Positions 1 to 5,087 of a stretch of 5,087 nt of DNA are shown one piece after another; within the stretch, counting starts at the first letter, position 1; each line of letters starts with the position of its first letter. The notes beneath the pieces were generated by a model that ran no database searches, was not told where the DNA came from, and saw nothing but the letters and a program-made list of their open reading frames with translations. Source of the DNA: CAZPMO01 sp964587515 (GTDB lineage: Bacteria > Pseudomonadota > Alphaproteobacteria > MPNO01). The DNA is taken from contig CAZPMO010000252.1 in the NCBI GenBank assembly GCA_964587515.1, positions 1 through 5,087 of the forward strand, read 5' to 3'. The translations under genes were made by a program, and so were the position numbers.

Positions 1-1849
1 CGACCACGGCGAAGCCCTTGCCGGCCTCGCCGGCGCGGGCCGCCTCGATGGTCGCATTCAGCGCCAGCAGGTTGGTCTGGGAAGCGACGTCGTTGATCAG
101 ATCGAGCACTTCACCGATCTTCTGTGCGCCCTCGGCAAGCTGTTTGATCTGCGAGTTGACGCGTTGGGCCTCGCTAACCGCGTCGCGGGCGACACGGTTG
201 GATTCCTCGACCTGACGCCCGACTTCCTGGACGGAGGCGCTGAGTTCCTCGGTCGCCGTGGACACGGTCTGGATGTTGGTCGAGGCTTCTTCCGCCGCGG
301 ATGCGACCGCCGCCGACTGGTGCGCGGTCTCCTCCGCCGTCGCGGACATCGCTTCGGCCGAGCTGGTCAGTTGGGTCGCGGCGGTGCCGACGGATTCGAG
401 CGAGCTCGACACCGCGCTTTCGAATTCGCGGGTCCGGGTTTCGATCATCTGGGCCCGCTGTTGCTTGGCCTCTTCCTCGGCGCGCTGTTCGGCGGCGAGT
501 TCGTCGGCCCTGATCATGTTGTCCTTGAACACCTGGACCGCCTGCGCCATGTCGCCGATTTCGTCCTTGCGTTCGAGCGCCGGGACCTCGGTCGCCATGT
601 CACGACCGGCGAGCCGGGTCATCGCGCCGGTGATCAGACCGATCGGGTTGACGATGGAGCGCGCGGTCACCAGCGCGATGGCGATACCGAGAAAGACGCC
701 CACGCCCAGCAGCACCCATTCGAGGATGCTGAGCCAGGAGATCGTGGCCGAGGCGAGTTCCGCGTCCTTATGGAGCAGTCCCTTCTGGTTCTTGACCATG
801 CCGCCGGCGCGCGCGCCATTGGCCTGTTTCGCGCCGAGAAGCGTGCTCAGAAGCTTGCCGGCGCGCGGCGCCGCCTCGGTCACCAGCAGGTAGTTCGCCA
901 TGTTCCACTTCTTGCCACCGCGGATCGAGAACATCTTGTCGGGCAGGGGCAGGAAAGCCGTGCGCGCCGCGTCGAACTTCTTGAAAGTCACTTTCTGGGC
1001 CGGGTTCAGCAGATTGAAGTTCGCCTTAAGCTGGGCGAACCGTTTGCCGTTCTTGGTCCACATCACGTTGAACAGTTTGTGGAATTTCTGGTCGCCGGTC
1101 AGCAGAAATGCGCGAATGTTCGCCAGCCCGCGCGCGGTGGTGCCGCGCGTGTCGGCCATCATGCCGAGCAGCGCCTTGCGCTCCGGCGTCGCCGGCAGCG
1201 TGGCTTCGATGTTGATGATGTTGGTGATCTCGGCGACCATGATCGCCGCCTTGGGCGCGGCCTCGACCACCAGGATCTTGGTCGCGGGCTGCTCGTCGGG
1301 GGACTTGGCGATCGCCTCGACCTTTGTCTGGGCGGCGCTGAACTCGTCGAGCACCGCCTTGAATTCGGTCCATTTCTGAACGTTGGCGGGCACCGTCCAG
1401 TTCGACGACAGCTTGTCCATGTCGGCGCGAATTCGGGCGATTTCGTCCCACACCGCTTTTCGCCCGGTCTTGAAGGCGGGGTTGCCGGTAATCATCCAGC
1501 CGCGCAGCGCCGCAAGCGAACCGTTGATGCCGTTCACCATGCCCTGGCTGGCCTCCGCGGTCGGCATCCGAAGATGGACCACGCGATTGTTGATGGCCGA
1601 AATACTGGAGACCTGCCAGACGGTGACGATGACCACGGTCGCCAGCAGAACCACCATGGCGCCGAAACCCACATTGAGCCTGCCGCGAATATTCAGCGAG
1701 GCGAGTCCGCTCAGGAGGCCGCCACCGGGCGCTTTGATCGATTTTGCTTTCGGCGTCTTGCCGACCGGCCGCTTGGCGGGCTTATCGTCGACACTCGGAG
1801 AATTCGAAATCTGCTGGTCGGTCGCGGCATTCTGGTCGGTCGATGACAT
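1..1849 (-). CDS. Methyl-accepting chemotaxis protein (chemoreceptor), C-terminus cut by window edge
   Basis: This is an inner-membrane chemoreceptor that passes ligand signals to CheA/CheW. 616 codons are visible from the ATG at 1847-1849. Residues 1-55 form a hydrophilic N-terminal tail rich in Ser, Lys and Pro. TM1 lies at about 60-80, a helical periplasmic sensor at about 81-370, and TM2 at about 372-395. The HAMP domain (about 396-450) shows NPIG and KDEIGDM. A charged helix (about 452-478) leads into the signalling domain. Likely methylation-site contexts are AAEEAS near 518 and ATEELSAS near 532. The hairpin tip (about 580-616) carries the hallmark QTNLLALNATIEAARAGE. The sequence ends there, so the descending arm and any CheB/CheR-binding tail lie off the window; nothing indicates a real truncation. 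The sensor appears internally duplicated and the N-terminal tail is long for the family. A Shine-Dalgarno GAGGAAG supports the start. The class is certain; the ligand is unknown. Confidence 0.97.
   Translation of the reverse strand, partial: MSSTDQNAATDQQISNSPSVDDKPAKRPVGKTPKAKSIKAPGGGLLSGLASLNIRGRLNVGFGAMVVLLATVVIVTVWQVSSISAINNRVVHLRMPTAEASQGMVNGINGSLAALRGWMITGNPAFKTGRKAVWDEIARIRADMDKLSSNWTVPANVQKWTEFKAVLDEFSAAQTKVEAIAKSPDEQPATKILVVEAAPKAAIMVAEITNIINIEATLPATPERKALLGMMADTRGTTARGLANIRAFLLTGDQKFHKLFNVMWTKNGKRFAQLKANFNLLNPAQKVTFKKFDAARTAFLPLPDKMFSIRGGKKWNMANYLLVTEAAPRAGKLLSTLLGAKQANGARAGGMVKNQKGLLHKDAELASATISWLSILEWVLLGVGVFLGIAIALVTARSIVNPIGLITGAMTRLAGRDMATEVPALERKDEIGDMAQAVQVFKDNMIRADELAAEQRAEEEAKQQRAQMIETRTREFESAVSSSLESVGTAATQLTSSAEAMSATAEETAHQSAAVASAAEEASTNIQTVSTATEELSASVQEVGRQVEESNRVARDAVSEAQRVNSQIKQLAEGAQKIGEVLDLINDVASQTNLLALNATIEAARAGEAGKGFAVV
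863..1126 (-). repeat. Sensor-domain repeat unit 2 (protein-level internal duplication)
   Basis: Receptor residues about 242-329 are the second copy of the module at residues about 112-200. The two copies share the xTG turn after a helix, a Phe four residues after the Gly, a Trp twelve residues after the Gly, and a closing EAAP-K/R motif. One single-residue gap between copies explains the change of offset from 130 to 129. Confidence 0.65.
1250..1516 (-). repeat. Sensor-domain repeat unit 1 (protein-level internal duplication)
   Basis: Receptor residues about 112-200 resemble residues about 242-329. The RGWMITG motif at 116-122 matches RAFLLTG at 246-252, with F126/F256 and W134/W264 at the same offset of 130. 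ILVVEAAPK at 192-200 matches LLVTEAAPR at 321-329 at offset 129, and F163/F292, F170/F299 and K176/K305 agree with that offset. The likeness is at protein level only. It suggests two stacked or tandem helical-bundle modules. Confidence 0.65.
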
Positions 1850-1853
1850 GGAA

Positions 1854-1860
1854 CTTCCTC
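1854..1860 (-). promoter_or_regulatory. Ribosome-binding site of the chemoreceptor
   Basis: On the minus strand GAGGAAG is followed by four bases (TTCC) and the ATG at 1847-1849. The next in-frame Met is only at residue 65, inside TM1, so this site fixes the start and confirms the long N-terminal tail. Confidence 0.75.
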
Positions 1861-1939
1861 GAATGAATAAAATAGCGCTTCAACGGGATTACTACGTTCC
1901 ACGGATTGCGCCTGCCTGACAGGAAGTATGAGAGATTGG

Positions 1940-1955
1940 TTAAAAGACCATTTAA
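1940..1955. promoter_or_regulatory. Candidate CtrA-type site (two TTAA half-sites, 8-nt spacer)
   Basis: The plus strand reads TTAA-N8-TTAA. Read on the minus strand the downstream half-site extends to TTAACC, as in many CtrA sites. The established alphaproteobacterial CtrA consensus is TTAA-N7-TTAA, so the spacer is one base too long here. The site is about 90 bp upstream of the chemoreceptor start and about 130 bp upstream of gapR. CtrA commonly controls motility and chemotaxis genes in this class, which makes the receptor the likelier target. Confidence 0.35.
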
Positions 1956-2066
1956 ACGACGTAGTACATATCTCTGTATTTTGGACAGGACGGGCTCTAC
2001 AAACGCGCTGCCGCTTCCCGATTCGGCGCGCGCCGCCTAATGTCGCGATACGCATTCATGCGGTTC

Positions 2067-2073
2067 AAGGGAG
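2067..2073 (+). promoter_or_regulatory. Ribosome-binding site of gapR
   Basis: AAGGGAG lies nine bases before the ATG at 2083-2085. An ATG at 2075 is out of frame with GapR and too close to this site to be used. Confidence 0.65.
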
Positions 2074-2082
2074 AAATGGGAC

Positions 2083-2349
2083 ATGGCGGACGAAGGTTTC
2101 GCGCGCGACCGATTGCGCGCCTTTATCGAGCGCGTCGAGCGGCTGGAAGAGGAAAAGGCCACGCTGATGGCCGATATCAAGGAGATCTATGACGAAGCCA
2201 AGGGCACCGGCTTCGATCCCAAGATCATGCGTCAGGTGGTGCGCATCCGGAAGATGGACGATGCCGACCGCCAGGAGCAGGAGATGGTGCTCGACACCTA
2301 TCTCCACGCCCTGGGCATGGCCGAAGCGCCCGCCGCCGCCGCGGAATAA
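2083..2349 (+). CDS. gapR: GapR, DUF2312 nucleoid-associated DNA-binding protein
   Basis: An 88-residue protein of the DUF2312/UPF0335 family, the usual full length. In Caulobacter, GapR is a nucleoid-associated protein that clamps overtwisted DNA ahead of transcription and replication and stimulates topoisomerases. Here residues about 8-40 form a charged coiled-coil helix (RVERLEEEK, then DIKEIYDEAKGTGFD). Residues 46-60 form the conserved basic stretch KIMRQVVRIRKMDD, and about 62-79 a third helix ending in LDTYLHALG. The tail is a short Ala/Glu/Pro-rich stretch. The family core is intact and the start has a good ribosome-binding site. The gene stands alone on the plus strand, divergent from the chemoreceptor and convergent with the SDR gene, so it is probably monocistronic. 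Family identity is very secure; the cellular role is carried over from Caulobacter. Confidence 0.95.
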   Translation: MADEGFARDRLRAFIERVERLEEEKATLMADIKEIYDEAKGTGFDPKIMRQVVRIRKMDDADRQEQEMVLDTYLHALGMAEAPAAAAE

Positions 2350-2356
2350 GGCTCCC

Positions 2357-3058
2357 CTAGAATTTCTCGACCCAGGGGCGCAGTTCGAGTTCCCATGACC
2401 AGGCGCTGCGGTGCTGGCGATGGATCGCGAGATAGCTTTCGGCGATGCGGTCGGGATGCAGCATGCCGTCGTCGCCGCGCCCCGCCGCGCGGTCGTCGCC
2501 GGCCATCTTCTCGATGCCGCCGTCGATCACGAAATGGGCAACGTGAACGTTCTGGGGCTGCAATTCGCGGGCCAGCGACTGGGCCAACCCGCGCAGCCCG
2601 AACTTGCCCATCGCGAAGGACGACGAGTTGGGATATCCCTTCACGCTGGCCGAGGCGCCGGTCAGCAGGATCGAGCCGGAGCCGCGCGCCGTCATCTGTT
2701 TCGCGGCCTGCTGCGCCACCAGGAAACCGGCGAAGCAGCTGATGTTGATCGCGGTGCGCACGGCCTCGGGGTCGAGCTCGGTGATCGGCCCGCGCGCCCG
2801 GTTGGAAGCGTTATAGACCACCACGTCCGGCGCGCCGATATCGTTGGTGACATCGGCGAACAGCTTCGCGACGGCGGCCGGGTCCGAGGCATCGCAGCCA
2901 TAGGCCCGCGCGCCGGTTTCCGAGCACAGCGCGTCCAGCTTGGCCGGCGTGCGGGCGGCCATGGCCACCGTCATGCCCTCGTTGGCGAACAATCGCGCCA
3001 GCGAAGCGCTGAGCCCGGCTCCGGCGCCGACGATCAACGCCTTTTCGTTTTCCGCCAT
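2357..3058 (-). CDS. SDR-family oxidoreductase-like protein with Phe at the catalytic Tyr position
   Basis: A 233-residue Rossmann-fold protein of classical SDR size. The nucleotide-binding turn is VGAGAGLSASLAR (10-22), a variant of TGxxxGxG. Arg36 after strand 2 hints at NADP(H) rather than NAD(H). Asp56 (CDAS) and Asn83 (YNAS, for NNAG) sit at the expected cofactor positions. Asn105 may be the catalytic Asn, and Ser136 or Ser138 (TGASAS) the catalytic Ser. Where YxxxK is expected the protein has F148-A-M-G-K152, so the Tyr is replaced by Phe and the Lys kept. The C-terminus (RSAWSWELELRPWVEKF) resembles, from memory, a bacterial SDR subgroup that also carries Phe there. It could be an oxidoreductase with altered chemistry or a non-redox member. 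It lies 30 bp downstream of the acyl-CoA synthetase on the same strand, probably one operon. The reaction is unknown. Confidence 0.9.
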   Translation of the reverse strand: MAENEKALIVGAGAGLSASLARLFANEGMTVAMAARTPAKLDALCSETGARAYGCDASDPAAVAKLFADVTNDIGAPDVVVYNASNRARGPITELDPEAVRTAINISCFAGFLVAQQAAKQMTARGSGSILLTGASASVKGYPNSSSFAMGKFGLRGLAQSLARELQPQNVHVAHFVIDGGIEKMAGDDRAAGRGDDGMLHPDRIAESYLAIHRQHRSAWSWELELRPWVEKF

Positions 3059-3065
3059 GTCATAA

Positions 3066-3072
3066 TCCTCCC
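3066..3072 (-). promoter_or_regulatory. Ribosome-binding site of the SDR gene
   Basis: On the minus strand GGGAGGA precedes the ATG at 3056-3058 by seven bases. It sits in the 30-bp gap after the acyl-CoA synthetase stop, as expected for the second gene of an operon. Confidence 0.75.
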
Positions 3073-3088
3073 ATTTCCAGAATTTTCG

Positions 3089-4879
3089 TCAGTGTCCGTA
3101 AAGCGCTTCCAGCGCCGCGCCGTCGCGTTCCACGATCAGATGTCGGCGGATTTTCATGGACGGCGTCATCAAGCCGTTCTCGATGGTGAAACCGTCGGCG
3201 GTCAGCACGAAGCGGCGCACCTTCTCGATCACCGAGAGGTCGCCGTTGACGCGTTCGACCGCGGCGTCGATCGCGGTATGGAATTCAGCGTCATCGACCA
3301 GCGCCGCCGCATCGGCCGGCACGCCGCGCGCCTTGGCCCAGTCGCCGACGAATTCATCGTCTGGCACGATCAGCGCCACCAGATGCGGGCGCCGGTCGCC
3401 GAACACCATCGCCTGGGAAATCTCGGGTTGCACGGTCAGGAAACCTTCGATGCGCTGCGGCGAGACGTTGTCGCCGCCGGAGTTCACGATGATGTCCTTC
3501 TTGCGGTCGGTGATGCGGATATAGCCGTCGGCGTCGATCTCGCCGATATCGCCGGTATGCAGCCAGCCGTCGCGGATCGTCTCGGCGGTGGCGGCGGCGT
3601 TGCCCCAATAGCCCTCCATCATCAGTTCGCCGCGCACCAGAATCTCGCCGTCATCGGCGATGCGCACCTCGACGTCGACCACCGGCGGACCGACGGTCTC
3701 GATACGCACCCTGCTGGGCGGATTGCAACTGATCACCGGCGCCGCCTCGGTCTGGCCATAGCCCTGGAGAATCTTCAACCCCAGCGCCGTGAAGAACACG
3801 CCGATATCGTAATTGAGCGGCGCGCCGCCGGACACCAGCGCCTTCAGGCGGCCGCCGAACCGCGCCCGAACCTTGTCGCGCACCAGCCGGTCGAGCACGG
3901 CGTCGACCAGCCGCGCGGTCGGGCCGAGGCCGCCGGGATCGTGATAGCGCCGCGTGCCCAGCTCGACCGCCTTGGCGAACAGGCGCGCGCGCGCGCCGCC
4001 CGCCTGCTGCACGCCGCGCAGGATCCGCGCGTGCATGTTTTCATAGAGCCGGGGCACCGCGGTCATGATCGTCGGGCGCGTCTCGACCATGTTCGCGGCC
4101 AGCCGATCGATGCCTTCGGCGTAATAGATCTGGGCGGCCAGCGAAATCGGGAACATCAGCCCGGCGGTATGTTCATAGGAATGGGACAGCGGCAGGAAGG
4201 ACAGGAACACCTCGTCGGCCAGCCCAAGCTCGAGCAGCAGCGTATAGGCACCCTTGCAGTTGCTGATGATCGCGCCGTGGCTCAGGATCACCCCCTTGGG
4301 CGCGCCGCCGGTGCCGGAGGTATAGATGATGCAGGCGGTATCGGCGCGCGGGATGTCCCGCGCCGCGCGGGAGATGTCGTCGGCCGGGCCGGCGTGGCGC
4401 GCTAGCAGATCGTCCCAGCGCTCGACCGCGATGCCGTCCTCGGCCGATCCGTCGATTTCGTCGATCGCGATCACGAATTCCAGCGCCGGCGCCTCGCGCG
4501 CCGCCTCGATCACGCGTTCGGCCAGCGCCGCCGTCGAGACGATCGCCGCGCGGGCGCCGCTATCGGTCATCACATAGTTATGGTCGGCGACCCGGTTGGT
4601 GACATAGGCCGGCACCGAGACCGCGCCGGCCGCCATGATGCCGAGATCGGCGATCGCCCATTCCGGCCGGTTTTCGGCGACCAGCATCACCCGGTCGCCG
4701 GGTGAGATGCCGAGCGCCGCCAGGGCGCGGGCCAGCGCCGCGGCCCGGGCGGCGGCCTGGTCACCGCTGACGGGCTGCCACGCGCCTGCCTGCTTCGACC
4801 ACAGGAACGGCTTGTCGCCGAGCTTCGCCGTCTGGTCGAAGAACATGGTCGCGAGGTTGGGCCATGTGTCGTAAGGCAT
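3089..4879 (-). CDS. Long-chain fatty acid-CoA ligase (ACSL/FAA1-type AMP-dependent synthetase)
   Basis: A complete 596-residue adenylate-forming enzyme. The family converts a fatty acid, ATP and CoA to acyl-CoA, AMP and PPi through an acyl-adenylate, feeding beta-oxidation or lipid synthesis. Counting from the ATG at 4877-4879, the P-loop YTSGTGGAPKG is at about 186-196. The adenine-binding GYGQTEAAPV is at about 373-382, LHTGD at about 440-444, and the hinge DRKKDIIVNSGGDNVSP at about 458-474. The C-terminal TPSMKIRR places the catalytic Lys at about 576. All core motifs are intact. The hinge sequence and the TPxxKxRR ending point to the ACSL-like group rather than acetyl-CoA synthetases. 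A TTG at 4898-4900 would add seven residues. The ATG is preferred because GGGGGAG precedes it and the predicted promoter would leave the TTG almost no leader. It is the first gene of a likely operon with the SDR gene. Chain-length preference is not visible. Confidence 0.95.
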   Translation of the reverse strand: MPYDTWPNLATMFFDQTAKLGDKPFLWSKQAGAWQPVSGDQAAARAAALARALAALGISPGDRVMLVAENRPEWAIADLGIMAAGAVSVPAYVTNRVADHNYVMTDSGARAAIVSTAALAERVIEAAREAPALEFVIAIDEIDGSAEDGIAVERWDDLLARHAGPADDISRAARDIPRADTACIIYTSGTGGAPKGVILSHGAIISNCKGAYTLLLELGLADEVFLSFLPLSHSYEHTAGLMFPISLAAQIYYAEGIDRLAANMVETRPTIMTAVPRLYENMHARILRGVQQAGGARARLFAKAVELGTRRYHDPGGLGPTARLVDAVLDRLVRDKVRARFGGRLKALVSGGAPLNYDIGVFFTALGLKILQGYGQTEAAPVISCNPPSRVRIETVGPPVVDVEVRIADDGEILVRGELMMEGYWGNAAATAETIRDGWLHTGDIGEIDADGYIRITDRKKDIIVNSGGDNVSPQRIEGFLTVQPEISQAMVFGDRRPHLVALIVPDDEFVGDWAKARGVPADAAALVDDAEFHTAIDAAVERVNGDLSVIEKVRRFVLTADGFTIENGLMTPSMKIRRHLIVERDGAALEALYGH

Positions 4880-4891
4880 CGCCGGATCGCG

Positions 4892-4898
4892 CTCCCCC
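4892..4898 (-). promoter_or_regulatory. Ribosome-binding site deciding the acyl-CoA synthetase start
   Basis: GGGGGAG on the minus strand lies 12 bases before the ATG at 4879, a somewhat long but usable spacing. It overlaps the alternative TTG at 4898-4900. That TTG has only a weak GGGAT upstream, so the purine run is better read as the ribosome-binding site of the ATG. Confidence 0.5.
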
Positions 4899-4912
4899 AA
4901 TTCGATCCCGCG

Positions 4913-4941
4913 ACTATAGCCGACCGGGACCGCTTGACCAA
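4913..4941 (-). promoter_or_regulatory. Candidate sigma70-type promoter of the acyl-CoA synthetase-SDR unit
   Basis: On the minus strand, TTGGTC (4936-4941) is followed by a 17-bp spacer and TATAGT (4913-4918). The -10 matches TATAAT at five of six positions; the -35 matches TTGACA only in TTG. Transcription would start near 4905-4907, about 26-28 bases before the ATG at 4879. No operator palindrome is obvious. Confidence 0.5.
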
Positions 4942-4979
4942 AGGGGGTGGCGCGATCGGATTTGATTGAGTCCGGGAAG

Positions 4980-5043
4980 CATCCTTCGAGACGGGCCTTC
5001 GGCCCTCCTCAGGATGAGGAGAGTTTTGGCTTTCCTCATCCTG
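4980..5043. repeat. Palindromic intergenic repeat with two mutually exclusive hairpins
   Basis: The first hairpin spans 4980-5016: CATCCT/AGGATG outer arms, GAG/CTC in the middle, and a GGGCC-TTC-GGCCC apical stem. The second pairs CAGGATGAGGA (5010-5020) with TCCTCATCCTG (5033-5043), an exact 11-bp stem with a 12-nt loop. The middle segment belongs to both. The CATCCTTCGAGAC...CTCAGGATGAGG core matches, as I remember it, a palindromic repeat common between genes of many alphaproteobacteria. No T-run follows on either strand, so it is not a typical intrinsic terminator. The remaining bases, 5044-5087, are AT-richer and show no gene. Confidence 0.7.
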
Positions 5044-5087
5044 GAGACCTTTGCGTGATTCATTGATTTGTGATTCCCTGTTTTTGT

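Larger units (their letters stand above)
1850..2082. promoter_or_regulatory. Divergent intergenic region between the chemoreceptor and gapR
   Basis: This 233-bp stretch separates two divergent starts, so it should carry promoters for both genes. It is visibly AT-richer than its flanks between about 1861 and 1985. I could not pick a convincing -35/-10 pair in either direction. It holds a CtrA-like TTAA pair (1940-1955) and one GANTC site (2020-2024). The short open frames crossing it overlap real genes out of frame and show no protein-like features, so no gene is called here. Confidence 0.6.

Noticed and set aside
164..1846. 560-codon open frame on the plus strand opposite the chemoreceptor
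   Set aside because: Its product is Arg/His/Gly-rich without domains, while the opposite strand encodes an unmistakable chemoreceptor. Long antisense frames are expected in GC-rich coding DNA.
1890..1966. 8-bp inverted repeat TACTACGT / ACGTAGTA flanking the CtrA-like site
   Set aside because: The arms are about 60 nt apart, and a match of this length is not unlikely by chance in a 230-bp region.
1711..2055. 114-codon minus-strand frame across the intergenic region and the chemoreceptor start
   Set aside because: It overlaps the chemoreceptor N-terminus in another frame, and its Arg/Ser/Pro-rich product shows no recognisable domain.
1928..2167. 79-codon plus-strand frame starting in the intergenic region and overlapping gapR
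   Set aside because: It is out of frame with gapR over the shared part, has no family-like features, and the gapR reading is certain.
3983..3996. Run of seven GC dinucleotides inside the acyl-CoA synthetase gene
   Set aside because: It simply encodes alternating Ala-Arg codons in a GC-rich gene and keeps the frame. No sign of slippage or function is visible.
2411..4405. 664-codon open frame on the plus strand opposite the SDR and acyl-CoA synthetase genes
   Set aside because: It spans two real genes and their gap on the other strand. Its product is His/Arg/Gly/Asp-rich and low in complexity, so it is a codon-bias shadow.
5077..5087. T-run near the right edge as part of a terminator
   Set aside because: It is over 30 bases from the nearest hairpin (5010-5043), too far for an intrinsic terminator.

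Overview
The window (5,087 bp, high GC) looks like chromosomal DNA of an alphaproteobacterium. The strongest lineage marker is a complete gapR (DUF2312/UPF0335) gene, a family essentially restricted to Alphaproteobacteria. The style of the chemoreceptor signalling domain and the palindromic intergenic repeat at the right edge agree with this. Genus cannot be read from the sequence.

Layout, left to right. Positions 1-1849, minus strand: a methyl-accepting chemotaxis protein, missing its C-terminus because the window ends in the hairpin tip of the signalling domain. Positions 1850-2082: a divergent intergenic region, AT-richer than its surroundings, with good ribosome-binding sites at both ends and a CtrA-box-like pair of TTAA half-sites in the middle. 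Positions 2083-2349, plus strand: gapR. After a 7-nt tail-to-tail gap comes 2357-3058, minus strand: a short-chain dehydrogenase/reductase-like protein with Phe at the usual catalytic Tyr position. Thirty bases upstream of it is 3089-4879, minus strand: a complete long-chain acyl-CoA synthetase of the ACSL/FAA1 type. Positions 4880-5087 hold a plausible sigma70-type promoter for the synthetase and a structured palindromic repeat.

The acyl-CoA synthetase and the SDR probably form a two-gene transcription unit that activates a fatty or other carboxylic acid and then acts on a related intermediate. The substrate is not visible. The chemoreceptor and gapR are divergent and functionally separate (chemotactic sensing; chromosome topology), but they share an upstream region and could share cell-cycle control.

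I see no mobile element, CRISPR array, RNA gene or clearly new multi-gene system. The points most worth a second look are the roughly 130-residue internal duplication in the receptor's sensor domain, the Tyr-to-Phe SDR, the CtrA-like site, and the alternative hairpins of the right-edge repeat.
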